From: Phoronis australis | Lineage: Eukaryota > Phoronida > Phoronidae | Direction of reading: 5' to 3' | DNA: 64,000 bases | Assembly: GCA_002633005.1 (NCBI GenBank) | Contig: NMRA01000001.1 | Location: 4,644,869 to 4,708,868 of the forward strand | Part shown: positions 1-21,645 of the stretch, piece by piece | How the letters are laid out: each line of letters begins with the position of its first letter | Position numbering within the stretch: position 1 is the first letter of the stretch | Program-made: the position numbers and the translations under genes | Notes under the pieces: generated by a model | The model's input: only the letters and a program-made list of their open reading frames with translations | Database searches by the model: none | Told to the model about the DNA's origin: nothing

Positions 1-360
1 CTTCTAGATCAATCTTAATTTAATCACAAAGCAAAAATTTCTTGATTTTACTTCCAGCATGTACGTCTGCTGACTGTACTCGTTTGTGCCTTATCACTGA
101 GCTTGAAGATTGCAATTGCACTTCCTGAACTACTGCCAAAACTATTCGCAACACTAAGAATTTTACTGCAGTAGGTTAAAAGTTTTTCAATGCCGAAACG
201 TTTTCTTTGGTACAGCTAGACAGTATGAAAGTCGTAGCATTTCCTGTCCGAATAACACAAGGAAGCTGAGATTGGGACACGAAGTAAGTGGCGCCATCGC
301 TGAGATTAGAAAATATCATAGTTGCGAAATGTCTATGATACGCTGGTACGCTAGCGTAGA
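1..360. repeat. Dispersed repeat, copy 1 (second copy at 56330-56800)
   Basis: This stretch and 56330-56800 share the same order of words: acttcc-gcatgtacgtc, then ttcaat-ccgaaa, ctagacagta, atttcctgtc, aagctgag, and a final gttgcgaa..gtctat. The shared blocks are separated by diverged or indel-containing sequence, so these look like two old copies of one interspersed family. No coding frame of note is present. The left edge is cut by the window. Confidence 0.55.
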
Positions 361-429
361 AGCGTCCTACATACTGACATTGAGTGACAAATCACGTCAT
401 CATTTTCTCGTGCCGGGTAACCTACAGCG

Positions 430-1112
430 GCCTCCTCTCTGACACCATATGGCAGATGACATCGTGTCCTTGTTATAGCATAGAGAATGACAGCAACATC
501 TTGAGATAATATACAGCGCCCTACACCCCGATGGCACTATCTCCTTGATATAATATGCAGGGTCCTACACCCTGACACTGAATGACTAATGGCACCATCT
601 CCTTGAGAGAGTTCGGCGTTCTACACCCTGACACTGAATGACTGATGGCAATATCTCATTGGTATAATATGCAGGGTCCTACATCCTGTCTTCGAATGAC
701 TGATGACACTATCTTCTTGAGATAATATGCTGCGTCCTAAACCCTTACACTGAATGATTGATGGCACCATCTCCTTGAGACAGTATGCGGCGTCGTACAC
801 CCGGCCTGACATTGAATGACTGATGACACCATCTCCTTCAGTGAGATAATATGAAGTGTCCTACACTCTGTGGCGCTGAATAACGAATAAATTCATCTCC
901 TTCTGATAACATGCATCGTCCTTCGCTCAGACACTGAACGGATGGCATCATCTCCATGTGATAGCATGCAGTGCCCTTCACTCTGTCAAAGAATGACGGA
1001 CGTCATCATCTCCTTATGTTAACATGCATCGTCCTTCACTTTGACACTAAATGACGGATGTCACCATTTCCTGGTGATATCATGGAACGTCCTTCACAAT
1101 GAATCGTGTGTC
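430..1112. repeat. Satellite/minisatellite, unit about 59 nt
   Basis: About eleven imperfect tandem copies are visible, each containing variants of 'ctacaccctgacactgaatg', then 'atggcaccatctccttgag' and 'ataatatgcag'. Copies recur about every 58-60 nt from near 480 to the gap at 1113. Divergence increases to the right, where 'cttcactctg' and 'catgcatcgtcc' variants appear. The array probably continues into the gap. Confidence 0.85.
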
Positions 1113-1743
1113 NNNNNNNNNNNNNNNNNNNNNNNNNNNNNNNNNNNNNNNNNNNNNNNNNNNNNNNNNNNNNNNNNNNNNNNNNNNNNNNNNNNNNNNN
1201 NNNNNNNNNNNNNNNNNNNNNNNNNNNNNNNNNNNNNNNNNNNNNNNNNNNNNNNNNNNNNNNNNNNNNNNNNNNNNNNNNNNNNNNNNNNNNNNNNNNN
1301 NNNNNNNNNNNNNNNNNNNNNNNNNNNNNNNNNNNNNNNNNNNNNNNNNNNNNNNNNNNNNNNNNNNNNNNNNNNNNNNNNNNNNNNNNNNNNNNNNNNN
1401 NNNNNNNNNNNNNNNNNNNNNNNNNNNNNNNNNNNNNNNNNNNNNNNNNNNNNNNNNNNNNNNNNNNNNNNNNNNNNNNNNNNNNNNNNNNNNNNNNNNN
1501 NNNNNNNNNNNNNNNNNNNNNNNNNNNNNNNNNNNNNNNNNNNNNNNNNNNNNNNNNNNNNNNNNNNNNNNNNNNNNNNNNNNNNNNNNNNNNNNNNNNN
1601 NNNNNNNNNNNNNNNNNNNNNNNNNNNNNNNNNNNNNNNNNNNNNNNNNNNNNNNNNNNNNNNNNNNNNNNNNNNNNNNNNNNNNNNNNNNNNNNNNNNN
1701 NNNNNNNNNNNNNNNNNNNNNNNNNNNNNNNNNNNNNNNNNNN
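1113..1743. other. Assembly gap (run of n)
   Basis: There are 631 consecutive undetermined bases. The gap separates the ~59-nt satellite from the TTAGGG-like array, so both repeats probably run into it and caused the break in assembly. Confidence 0.99.
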
Positions 1744-2705
1744 GAGAATAAGGGTTATATTTAGCGTTAGGGTTAGCGATAGGGTTAGGGTTAGCGTCAG
1801 GGTTAGGCTAAGGGTTAGAGTTAGCATTAGGGTAAGCGCTAGGGTTAGGGTTATTACACCTAGTGTTAGGGATGGCGTTAGAGTTAGGGTTAGATTTAGC
1901 GTTAAAGTTAGCATTAGAGTTAAGTTCAAGGTTAGCATAAGGGTTAGGTTAGGGTTAGCGTTAGAGTTAGGGTTCACGTTATGGTTATTGTTAGGGCTAG
2001 AGTTAAGGATAGGGTTAGGGTTGGGGTTACGGTTAGGTTTACAGTTAGCATTAGGGTGAGGGTTATGGTTAGGGTTAGCGTTAGCGATGGAGTTAGGGTT
2101 AGTGTTGGCATTAGGGTTAGCACTATTGTTAACGTTAGTGTTAGCGTTGATGTTAGAGTTCGGGTTAGATTTACAATAAGGGTTATGTTCAGTTAGGGTT
2201 AGGGCCAGGACCGGGGCCAGAGCCAGGGAATAAATTAGGTTTAGGGTTAGAGTTAAGGTTAGGGTTAGCGCTAGGGTTAGGGTACGGGTTGATGTTAGGG
2301 TTAGCGTTGAGGTTAGGTTAGGGTTGGAGTTAGGGTTAGGGTTTAGGGCTAGAACTAGGCTAGAGCTACGGCTGGTGCTAGGGCTAGGGCTAGGCTCAGG
2401 GTCAGGGTTAGGTTTGGTGTTAGGGTTCGGTTAGGGTTAGGTTCAGGATTAGGCTTAGGGTTAGTGTTAGAGTTAAGGTTAATGTTAGCGTTAGGGTTAG
2501 AGTTAGTTTCAGCGTTAAGGCGTTAGGGTTAAGGTTAGCGTTAGTTTTAGCGTTGGCGTTAGGGTTAGGGTGGTTAGGGTTAGGGTTATAGTTAGGTTTA
2601 GTGTTAGGGTTAGGCTTAGGGTTAATATTAGCGTTAGGGTTAGGTTTAGGGTAAACGATAGGGTTAGGGCTAGCGATAGTGTAAGGCTTAGGAATGGGTG
2701 GGTTA
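1744..2705 (+). repeat. Degenerate TTAGGG (telomere-like) array
   Basis: Almost one kilobase is made of hexamer variants of TTAGGG such as ttagcg, ttagag, tagggc and ttaagg, with perfect ttaggg units scattered through it. Repeated Leu-Thr or Val-Arg reading frames on both strands are by-products of the hexamer. Such strongly mutated arrays are typical of interstitial telomere-like satellites rather than of a living chromosome end. A smaller array in the opposite orientation lies at 15495-15602. Confidence 0.85.
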
Positions 2706-5700
2706 TAGTTTCGTTTATTTTCGAGAGTGAAAAGTTGTTTTAAGATTTCTGTTTGGTGATAAAAGTTCACTTGATGAGGATCGTGATTTGAAGAGGTACA
2801 ACTTGAAAGGGTGCGGTTCCGGCGTCCCTGTTATCCTAGTTTTTAGTGAGGGCCCTTAGAGACAGCAAAAGATGCAGAACTGCCCAAATTCCATCATCTT
2901 ACGTCACAATTCAGAGGTTTATTTCAGATTGATAAAATCACTTAGTGCACTCTGTTGTTTGCGATAAAGATATTTTTCGAATTTCAGACTGCATGAAAGT
3001 TCACTGAAGCCTCGTCAATTTCTTGGAAAGCTAGCGTATAATAGAAAAACTGTCTATGAATCAGTCTATTTTCGTAGATACATCAACATGTTACCCTTAC
3101 AGGTTACCGGAAGAAAATAACATTGAAACGTTAGACCATCACACCGCAATACGGGGTCGAGACACACACTGCCCGCCAAATTGCACGACTTTTTCAAATC
3201 TGTTGCAATTCAGTGTGGAGTAGTTAGACAATTTCAAAAAGGATGTGCGTAGAAATATATGTGTGAGAGCATCCCACGGGGGTTAGGTGACCCTCCTAGA
3301 ACATTTCAGAGTGAATTCCAGCTCATTCATTGATAGCCTTTTAGGGTTTATAAGTGAAATTTGCACTCCAAACATCGCAAAAATCTTAGTTTATCGTTGC
3401 CAGTATTGCATATGCACTGAAACACATTAACTCGTTAGACATGTGTGTGCACTGAACACGGTCATCTAAAAATCATCCTCGTGGCAGTACGATCGACACA
3501 TCCAGTTTTGTACAAGTACCTCCCGCTTCATCAATAATACTTTCTTAATAACGATCTTCCTAAGACATATTTCCTCTTGGAAGTCTTTGGTAGTTTTATC
3601 TTGATGAAACGAGAATATTGCTTTTGTGTCATTCACAAATGGAGGTCTTCAAGTTCTTTTTGTTTTTCGATTCAATGCTATTGGTTTCTCAGTTACTATT
3701 ACAGCATGATCACGTGTTACGTTGTTTGGCATGACTTGAGCTGCTTTGCATGAACATATAATTAGTGACCAATTTCAAAATGTTACCTACTTCCCATAAT
3801 GGACAGTACGTTATTGTGATGTCACGGGGGTTGGGGACATAACGAGGCCATGGACCCCTGCTTATGTTCATTGCAACTGCCTCCAGACTGCCTGTTGAAT
3901 ACACCTGACTACAACCTCAGTCGGTAATATGTTTCTTTTTGTAGTTGTTTTGAATCACACCACAAACGATCAGCCTCAGTAGAAATAGTCGCCTCGTGTT
4001 CAATTTGTATCGCCCAAAGTGGTTATTGAGTCTTCTATAAATAGTTCCCGTACTTTTAATTTTCGCCGTGAAATCGCCATTCATTATCGCATATCGATGA
4101 GTAAAGAGCCATTCATTATCGTATACCGATGATTAAAGATATTCAAACATCTTTAACTTGACAAAGAGTAAATTAGAAAATCGTCCTGAAATCCTCCATG
4201 ACTTGCGAGATTCTTGCATCTACGGAACGCAATCAGAGCGACTCCAACTTAACTTGAAGTTTGCTTAATTACCACCGCGTCAGCATAGGTGGCGCCAGTC
4301 TTGAAAGGATTTTTTTAAGAAAATTCTGGCAAGATTTTAAAAAATCTTTGTGAGATTTTCCAAAATATTGATAAGATTTTGAGAAAACCTTGGCAAGAAT
4401 TTTTGGATGATCTTAAACATATTGGGATGATTTTCAAAATTATTGGCCTCGTTTTTATTCTTGACGAGTTTATTATCGTTTTGAAGAGAAAACGGTCTTC
4501 ATTTATAGTCACTTGGTATTCGATATTACTCCCTGAATTCGAATTTATGGTCACAATCGCCAAATGGAACGTTTCTAGGAGCCGTTCTGAATACTCCAGC
4601 TAGAATTCATTTAACATTCAGCGATTGAATTTCCATTTCTATGAAGACATCAGTTTTGCAAGTATTCACTCTGAGGATGACCTCGCCTTACTATGGACTC
4701 TCTAAGCAACAAATCGCCTTTGGGCGCACTGTAATTGGATTGCTCAACCGATTTACTTTTTAATTGATAAAATGTAGCGTCCGAAACAGAGTGTATGGAA
4801 ACAGTGATCTGTGAGTAATAGATTGGATATAAATACACTGCCCAAACTGCAATTGCCTTAATTTTTGTCTTAAACATGCAAATTATAGGTCATCTCACCA
4901 AATTGATCTCAAATTGTTACTTATAGTCAAATTATTGGGAATTTCAGGGCTTTGAAAGAGCTTTGCGTTAAAGTTCGTTATTGCTCGAGGTCAGGCTTTA
5001 TACGTTGGCCTGGGACGATGGGTTACCGCATAGCTCATTGCAAATCCAGAAATCCCTTCTCATCTGAGCAAGGAATAAGTTGAGACCAACTTGCGGTAAG
5101 TGGTCTAGTAAACACAATGTTCTCTTCTCTGACGGTGCGAGGGTTTAGTTCGGATGTTTAGAGATGACAAATCTGCCACGCAATTTGGACCCTCGAATAG
5201 AAATGCATTGTCACATCACATTTTCAACAATTTTGCACGTCTTTTGGATTTTTTTTTTCGATTCAGGTATCTACGGGGGTATTTAGCACTTGAAATTTTA
5301 CATTTTGTGTTTGGATTAAGTGAGTATGCCACCGTGGAGTTCAGAAGGATAAGGACTGGCTAGGTCCTTCGCCTGGTAATAATTTTCGAAGTGCATAGAA
5401 ATTTACAGTATTACATAAATCTCACCTAATTATTATTATTAATTTTAATTTTGGCATTGTTATTTTATTTGACTGGGTCCTAAACGTCAAAATGACGCCA
5501 CTCTAAACAAGCGATGTCCTCAAAATGATCATAATAATGATAACCGTAATATTAACAGGATACTGAATACCTTGATTTTTCGCACAACCTAGATGTGAAC
5601 ACAGGAAGCTTACATCGCCTTCTATTTTAGAAACTCTTCAAAATATTTAGTCAACCATGGCGACGACATTTGACGACTGGCTTGGATGACAGGTCACGTG

Positions 5701-6154
5701 GAGTTATTAATTACATAGATAACGAAGCGAACAAAGAACAGATGATGTCACGTGAATTCATAGTTAGCAATGGAATGCTAGAGACAAATAAAAATAACCA
5801 CTGTCTACCGCAAATGTCATCTTCGTTCTACTGCATTGCAGATGGTTGGTAGCCAATAAAAATAGGATGATACGCTACCGTAATGCTACGCTGATAAATG
5901 AGCTCAACATTCAATGATCACATAATTGTCCAAGAGGATTAATTTCCTTCTTTTGGTATCGTTTCCTCTCACCCACTGAAATATTGGTGCTATTAGATTA
6001 CACTAAGAAGGACGCACTCCGTTTTTCGATTTAATGTGATCAATGTCAGTGCAGGAAACGCGGAAGGATATCTTGTCGACGGCAGCACAAAAGAGTGTCG
6101 GTCGATTGCCCATTCACTTGGCTCCACGTCGTCTGCATCAACAGCGGTCTCACT
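2706..6154. other. Non-coding stretch upstream of calmodulin
   Basis: No convincing gene is seen. The open frames are short and without recognisable motifs. 4315-4450 holds an imperfect short repeat around 'gcaagatttt' and 'gatgattttc'. 4204-4230 carries a motif 'cgagattcttgcatctacgg' that recurs elsewhere in the window. 4960-5160 belongs to a dispersed repeat shared with 25070-25690. The final ~110 nt before 6155 are less A+T-rich and could be calmodulin 5' UTR; no clear TATA box was identified. Confidence 0.6.
4960..5160. repeat. Dispersed repeat, uninterrupted copy (partner at 25070-25690)
   Basis: The segment contains 'gttcgttattgctcgag' followed about 90 nt later by 'aatcccttctcatctgagca', 'aagttgagac' and 'gcggtaagtggtcta'. 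The same words in the same order occur at 25083-25640, but there the first and second parts are separated by an extra ~400-nt foldback element. This copy therefore resembles the empty form of that locus. Confidence 0.5.
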
Positions 6155-16157
<10,003 letters not shown>

Positions 16158-17239
16158 AAGAAGCGTCGCCTTTTGTAATTTATGTACATTCCGTTTATGT
16201 AGAATTGTAAATAACACAGAAAACATGACCTTGAACTGTAGATTTCTTTTAAATGTATTTGTGTCCGTGGTGATGTGTGTTTGTGTGTCAGTGATAATTT
16301 AACATTACGTTTGACATTTGTTTGTTTCTATTTCATTCTTAAGGGCACAGTTGTATAAAAGTTACACACGGTATAGCCACAATGACGTCGCGTTATCACG
16401 CACCAAGTTGCTATTGTTGAACAATGCACCTGACGTCATGCAACAATCAAACTTATCCAGCGGATAATTTTGAAGTTTTATGCAATCGAGCCCTGAAGAC
16501 ATGACAAGAACGAAGCCAGAGCTGTAACTATGTATTGATTTTCCGAGCGTTAACGTTTTGATTGATGAATGCCTATGTAGTCTCTAACTCAATTTTCATT
16601 CATCATTTTAAGAAATCGCTTGAATATCAGTCTCGATAATCAGGCCAACCTAGTTATGCTATTACTTAGTTTTATTAATTCCATTAGATTGCAGTGTGCC
16701 CCATTTATTTATGACGCTTGTGTATAAATTAATGCGATAGTTTTTCATTAACAAAATTCTCCCTCCCAAGATATATGAATATAAGTCTACTGCTGCTAAC
16801 GGGAACGCACGCGGGCTCGAACGCGAGTACGCACACTCGCACGCACGCGGGCTCGAACGCGAGTACGTACACACGCACGCACGCACGCGGGCTCGAACGC
16901 GAGTACGCTCACAAGCACGCACACACACGCAAATGACCTGTTCGAATAAGTAAAAATCACGATTACGAGAAGAAAAGAGGGCAGTGTGCTCATCCTGCAC
17001 CCGTGCCCTCTACATAAAATGGAGGGCTTCAGTGACTATGAAATGCCTAGCACAGATCTTTTTCGTTTCCCCATGGAAAATGACTCATCAATGAAAATAT
17101 TTTCCTCGTTTAGCAGTCTCATTTGCGCTAACTGATCTGTTGTTTTAAGGTTAACAGTCTGTCTCTACTTGAATATCTCTTTTAGGCCTATTTGTGATAT
17201 CGAATGTCAAGTTTGCAGCTACCAAATTTAGGTTCCTAC
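16158..17239. other. Calmodulin 3' UTR and flank
   Basis: No coding sequence is recognised. The first few hundred bases probably form calmodulin 3' UTR. A cacg-rich minisatellite lies at 16798-16931, with Cys/Arg-rich artefactual frames on the minus strand. Confidence 0.6.
16798..16931. repeat. CACG-rich minisatellite with a repeated 18-nt core
   Basis: Three copies of 'gggctcgaacgcgagtac' are spaced by cacgcacgc runs of varying length, giving units of about 36-45 nt. The core 'ctcgaacgcgag' is itself close to palindromic (ctcg..cgag). Confidence 0.88.
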
Positions 17240-18500
17240 TATGGCGTGTTATGTGTTGCAAAATTCAATGTTCAAAAAATTAGTTTTGATGCAATTATAT
17301 GTATTCGATATCCTATATTTATATTTGATCTACTTATATTTATATTTGATCTTTCTAAAATTTCTATTTGATCTTCTTATATTTATATTTGATCTAATAT
17401 TCAATGTTATCTACATTTATGTTTCATAAGATTATATGTATTCAATGTTCATTACAATTGTATTCCATGTTTTGAAAATTTCTGTTCGATGTTCATATAT
17501 GTATTCGATAATGTCAAGTTTTCGTTCGATGTCTTCCGGTTATATTCGATAATGGAACTCTGGGTAAATTGGAACGACGGCCGTGATTGGTCAGCTATGT
17601 TGAGACGTTATTTACCCGTGTTCACAAATATCGATGAAATGGGCTAAAACGAGGAAGCAACTGGAGAGTAGAGTAGATGAGGGCGAAGCCCACAGACAGC
17701 TTCGCGAGATCGGAGGATCTCGCCTTCTGTCCTTGCTGTGGTTGGTGTGGACGCGGATCGAGGGCAGGACCTGGTAGGCCGATGGTGGTAGAGGTGGTGT
17801 GCTTGATCTTCTTCTGGAGACGAGACGCTGGCTGGATGGCAACAGCGTTATTGACAGCGTAGAGGTGAAGCTGGCTTGTTGGCAACAGCTTAGAGTTTGA
17901 TTCGCATGAAGCCGGCTTGTTGGCAACAGCTGTCATGCTACTGATTGCTTGTCTTTATACTGCCCCGTCGGGACAGTTTTTTTTCCGTTGTCTTTATACT
18001 GCCCCCACGCCCCTTCGGAACAGTTACCAGTGGCACAGGGCCCGAACCCTTAGTGCTCCGGTAGCAGGTTGTCACGAAATTTGGTTGTGTTTATACTGCC
18101 CCGTCGCCCCTTCGGAACAGTTACCAGTAGCGCAGGGCCCGAACCCTTAGTGCTCCGGTACATGGTTGTCACGACAGGAAGCAACTCTTCTTCGGTAGCC
18201 GCCATTTATTTAATTCCAGGAACCAATCAGGGACGTCGTTTCACAATACCCACAATTCCGTTATTGAACATATCAAAAGAAACATCGAACACATATAACG
18301 AAACATCGAACATATAAAACGAAACATCGAACATATATACTAAGTTATCGCTCATAAGTATTTTCATTATGGAATACAAATATTTTGACATCAAGTGTAC
18401 AAACTATAAGATCAAATATAAATATAAGGTATCGAATACACATAATTACATCAAACCTAAGTTTTTGAACATTGAATTTTGCAACACATAACACGCCATA
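17240..18500. mobile_element. 1,261-bp non-autonomous DNA transposon with ~90-nt TIRs
   Basis: The left end (tatggcgtgttatgtgttgc, 17240 on) is the reverse complement of the right end (ending at 18500). The match extends about 90 nt with few mismatches. The 6-nt word tcctac sits directly outside both ends (17234-17239 and 18501-18506), as a target-site duplication would. If the element is trimmed by one base on each side, the duplication becomes 8 nt with one mismatch, as in hAT elements. Subterminal regions repeat 'atatttgatct' on the left and 'aaacatcgaacatat' on the right, possible transposase binding sites. The G+C-richer middle holds a ~95-nt direct repeat (17985-18170). No transposase domain was recognised, so it would need help in trans. 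Confidence 0.85.
17985..18175. repeat. Tandem ~95-nt direct repeat inside the 17240-18500 element
   Basis: Two nearly identical copies contain 'tttatactgcccc', 'cgccccttcggaacagttac', 'cagggcccgaacccttagtg' and 'ctccggta...ggttgtcacga'. A partial third copy begins near 17951. The repeat is G+C-rich compared with its A+T-rich surroundings. Confidence 0.8.
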
Positions 18501-18506
18501 TCCTAC

Positions 18507-19633
18507 TAATTGATTGTCTACTTTCTGACTCCATTGAATATTCTACTTATTTGCAAATCTAGTTTAATTTATTTAAGGCTCTGTGCAGTGCCAGGAAATG
18601 ATTATTTTGGTTTTCATTCAGGCCACTTGAAAATAAGTGACAGTTCGTTGTTTATTGGGAACAAGCTCATGAAATTTCAGGTCACATTTGAAGGAGCCTA
18701 GAGGTTACTTCTAAACCCAGAAAAACAAAGAAGACAAGGCCAATTTTATCACGGCAAGCAGTCTTAATCAAAACTTTTTTGACAAAAAGCACGCGTTTAA
18801 TGTTGCTTTAATCATAACTTCACATTGTGCTTCCCTTTCCGATAAAAATATGGTACAAATTTGTGCCTCAACACTACAAAATGAACTAAAATAGCTAGAA
18901 ACACAAAGCTATGTTTCGTGTTGATAATTAGGAGTCATTGTGTTATTAGTAAAAAACTTTAATGACATACTATAGTAATACTGTATGAGACGTGATTTTG
19001 AGTGGAGCGGCAGTTGCTGTTGGAGATCGAGTTGTACATGCGCACACCCAGCCTTCAATATGGGGGGCTCGAATTCTTGACGTTGTAGACCTTTTGCAAA
19101 CAAAAGAGCGGGTGGACTAAAAAATTTAAAAAAAAAAACAAAAAACGGGAGCACCACTGTGAAGTGCGCGTTTGAGATTATTTAGTGGACTTTTGTCCCA
19201 TTTTCTCGGACTTTTTGTCTCTCAAGGTCGGACCTTTTTGCCCACTTCGCCAAATGGGGGGCTCCAAGGAGCCCCACGAATCCCCCCACCTGGGTGCGCG
19301 CATGTTATACATGGCAATGTTGCGTTATGGCACTCTACAATTTGTAAGTTAAGTGAATATCTTTCTATTACATCACGGAAAGGCCTTGTCTGAGTACATT
19401 TGCTAAGCTTTTAAATTTTGAAATGAATTTGAAATTATTAAGACAGATTGCAACTGTGTGTCTCCTTATTACTAAAGGCGAAGTTGTTGTAGATAACGAT
19501 ATTTATTTGAGGTCGCCTGAGACGCGCAAAGTCGTTCGTCTTTTGATTTCGACGAAACTCCAAGTATGGTGTAGACGTAGTTTTAGCGCGCTGTGGTTTA
19601 ACATGAAAACAGGCAAACGAAGCAATTACATCT
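18507..19633. other. Intergenic stretch with an inverted repeat
   Basis: No gene is recognised. 19036-19072 and 19273-19310 form an imperfect inverted repeat ('catgcgcacacccag' against 'ctgggtgcgcgcatg') around a homopolymer-rich centre. A related core (ctgggtgcgc next to a gggggct string) occurs at 38500-38550 and 39610-39650. A 154-codon open frame starts at 19423 and runs into the MITE at 19634, so it is probably not a gene. Confidence 0.55.
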
Positions 19634-19888
19634 ATTTAAAGGGACGTTACTGGTTTATTGTTGGATGGGATAGACTTCTCGAAGTTTCAACTTTGACCGG
19701 AGCTATAAAACTGCACAATCCGTTGTGTTCTTGTGATTTTATTACAAATCGCCGACTCTCGCAAGACATTTTGTGGAACCAAGGCCGGTGTCTTTACCAT
19801 TTGAATACCCTTAAAAATTCTGCCAACAGAACGTTTGGCTGCGACCGCGGAGGTTGCAGGTTCCATTCCGCGATAATGTCCCTTTAAT
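19634..19888. mobile_element. MITE-like element with 'taaagggac' ends
   Basis: The left end 'atttaaagggacgttac' is mirrored by the right end 'gataatgtccctttaat', giving a ~255-bp element. Related ends are seen at 8164 and near 24824. It overlaps the 3' half of a 154-codon open frame, which has no known domain. Confidence 0.5.
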
Positions 19889-20106
19889 ATTGAATCTGCG
19901 GTCTTTTGTAAATTGTTGAGTAACTTCTACTTCCGTAAATATGCTCTTTGTTGTGATAATTTGTTACTGGTCTATTTTATAGTTTCACTGACAGGACAAT
20001 ACAGGTCAGACAGAAAACCAATACACTTATATGTAATGCAAATGAGATTAAAGGAATAAATATGTTCCATGCGAAAATATGTTTTGTCACTGAAGGGCCC
20101 ATCACA

Positions 20107-20362
20107 GCCACACCCATATATGAAGGTAGATCTGACCCCGGACACATACATTGGATGTTGGTCTGACCATGGACACGCTCATAAATGTATGTCGGGCTGA
20201 CCACGAGCACATACATACATGAATGTAGGTCTGACCACAGACACACACATACATGAATGTAGGTCTGACCACGGACACAAGCCCGTAAATGCACTTCGGG
20301 CTGACCACGAGCACACACATACACGAATGTAGGGCTGACCACAGACACACACATACATGAAT
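20107..20362. repeat. Minisatellite, unit about 34-38 nt
   Basis: About seven copies carry 'ctgaccac.gacacacacata' followed by 'catgaatgtagg'. Alternate copies differ (ggtctgaccacagac against gggctgaccacgagc), hinting at a two- or three-unit higher order. On the minus strand all three frames stay open with Cys/Val-rich repeats, an artefact of the unit. Confidence 0.88.
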
Positions 20363-20629
20363 TCGGTGACATTCGCTTTGGCGTCCATTTTTTGTCACAC
20401 CAACAAAACTTCAAAGTGACATAGAACGTGAAAGCAGTCAGTATACAAAGTAGTTCTTTGCGACTGAGACAGACATCAAACTGTTCGTAAAGCTCTATGT
20501 TCCTGAGATAAGACGAAACTTATAATACCAGAAATCAGGATGCCGTAACAGTTGTTCGCAAAGAACGCAGCTCAAATTCAGATGTAATGTGACCAAGAAA
20601 GTATCGCGGGCCATACCAGTGAAAATGTT

Positions 20630-21645
20630 GCGCGTAATTACGACCGAGACTTCGCTCGTATTTTACGACCGAAATCGTTACATCGAATGAGAAATTGGTT
20701 TGTGAGCTCTGAAGCAGTTGTGCGCTCGTAATTTTACGTCAATCTTTTGCTCGTAGTTTTACGTTCATAATTTTACGCTCGTATTTTCGCTCGTAAATTT
20801 ACCTTCGTAATTTAACGCTCGTATTTTTCACATGTTATGAAGTATTCAGAAAGTAAAATATCAGGTGCAAAGTATAAAAGGTTGAAAATATCAAGAAGTG
20901 ACTGAAATGTTTTTACTTGCTGCCTTAACCATCTCAGAAAGTGGCCCGTTCTAGTACATACTGACGTGCCAAAATGTATATCCAGCAGGTTGTCTGACAA
21001 TGCTTTTATATGATTTGTTAAAATAACCATGCTTTTTCATTTATTTAGGCCAAGTTTCATTCTTATACTCTTAACAATAGGAGGAGGCAGTGTGACCTAG
21101 TGTGATAAGTGTCCGCTTTCTTTACTCGAGGTTGTGGGTTCGACTCCCACCGGGGCACACTGCTAAACACTTGTGTCAGGTTTTTAGCTCCTCAGCTCGG
21201 TTTTAACCATATATTAATAAAGCATAAACATGGTTCCAGGTGATCAAGCGGCGCTGCGCACGTCTCGTACAACGTGTATCAGACTGACCACCTGCAATTA
21301 TTTCTTTTACTTTTAACAATGCGTGCAGATGACACATGACATGGCAAAAAATTGGTTCAAAACGGTTTTAGGGGGTTATGTAGTAAAATTTTTAAATGTT
21401 GTTAGTATTCAAGACATTTGAATAACAAATCTTTTGCAAAACAAAAACGATATCAACTGCGTATTAATTTAATAGGTGGACACGTACTTAAGTATAATGA
21501 CTATAATACTTGCTAAAATTATGAGCGAAAAATACAACCTTAAAACTTTAGAGTTCACGTGACCTGCAAACCAATTTCTTATTGGATATGGCGATTTCGG
21601 TCGTAAAACACGAGCGAAGTCTTGGTCGTAATCACGAGTGTAAAT
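20630..21645. mobile_element. ~1-kb TIR element containing a SINE-like tRNA segment
   Basis: The left arm (gcgtaattacgaccgagac, then cttcgctcgtattttacgac and 'aaattggtttgtgagc') is the reverse complement of 21555-21645, with arms of about 90-100 nt. The left subterminal region repeats 'ctcgtaattttacg' about seven times to 20830. No transposase frame is present. The interior contains a tRNA-like sequence at 21083-21190. Flanking duplications could not be defined. Confidence 0.75.
21083..21300 (+). repeat. tRNA-derived SINE or tRNA pseudogene
   Basis: A T-arm is visible, gtggg-ttcgact-cccac, with a B-box match (ggttcgactcc) at about 21137-21147. An A-box-like 'tgacctagtg' lies upstream. 'gcagtgtg' and 'cacactgc' flank the head as complementary ends. 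The cloverleaf is not canonical: the seven bases after the T-arm do not pair with the expected 5' bases. It is therefore read as a SINE head, not a working tRNA. The tail region to about 21300 is not recognised. Confidence 0.5.

Noticed and set aside
1744-2705. True chromosome end (active telomere)
   Set aside because: The hexamers are heavily mutated and unique sequence continues for 60 kb beyond, while the satellite lies on the other side.
1036-2770. Long open frames on both strands (up to ~317 codons), rich in Leu-Thr, Val-Arg or Asn-Pro
   Set aside because: They are built from TTAGGG-like hexamers and undetermined bases, which keep several frames open by periodicity.
16662-17000. Cys/Arg/Ala-rich minus-strand frames
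   Set aside because: They translate the CACG-rich minisatellite at 16798-16931.
17612-17936. Two overlapping 104-codon minus-strand frames
   Set aside because: They overlap each other in different frames inside the non-autonomous element 17240-18500 and show no transposase motif.
19423-19887. 154-codon open frame
   Set aside because: It is long but shows no domain, and its 3' part is the MITE-like element 19634-19888 with the stop inside the right TIR. It is kept only as a note.
20102-20414. Three overlapping Cys/Val-rich minus-strand frames (69-145 codons)
   Set aside because: They translate a minisatellite in all three frames and have no independent evidence of coding.
21083-21160. Functional tRNA gene
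   Set aside because: The T-arm is good, but the acceptor stem does not pair in register and the anticodon arm is poor, so a SINE or pseudogene is more likely.
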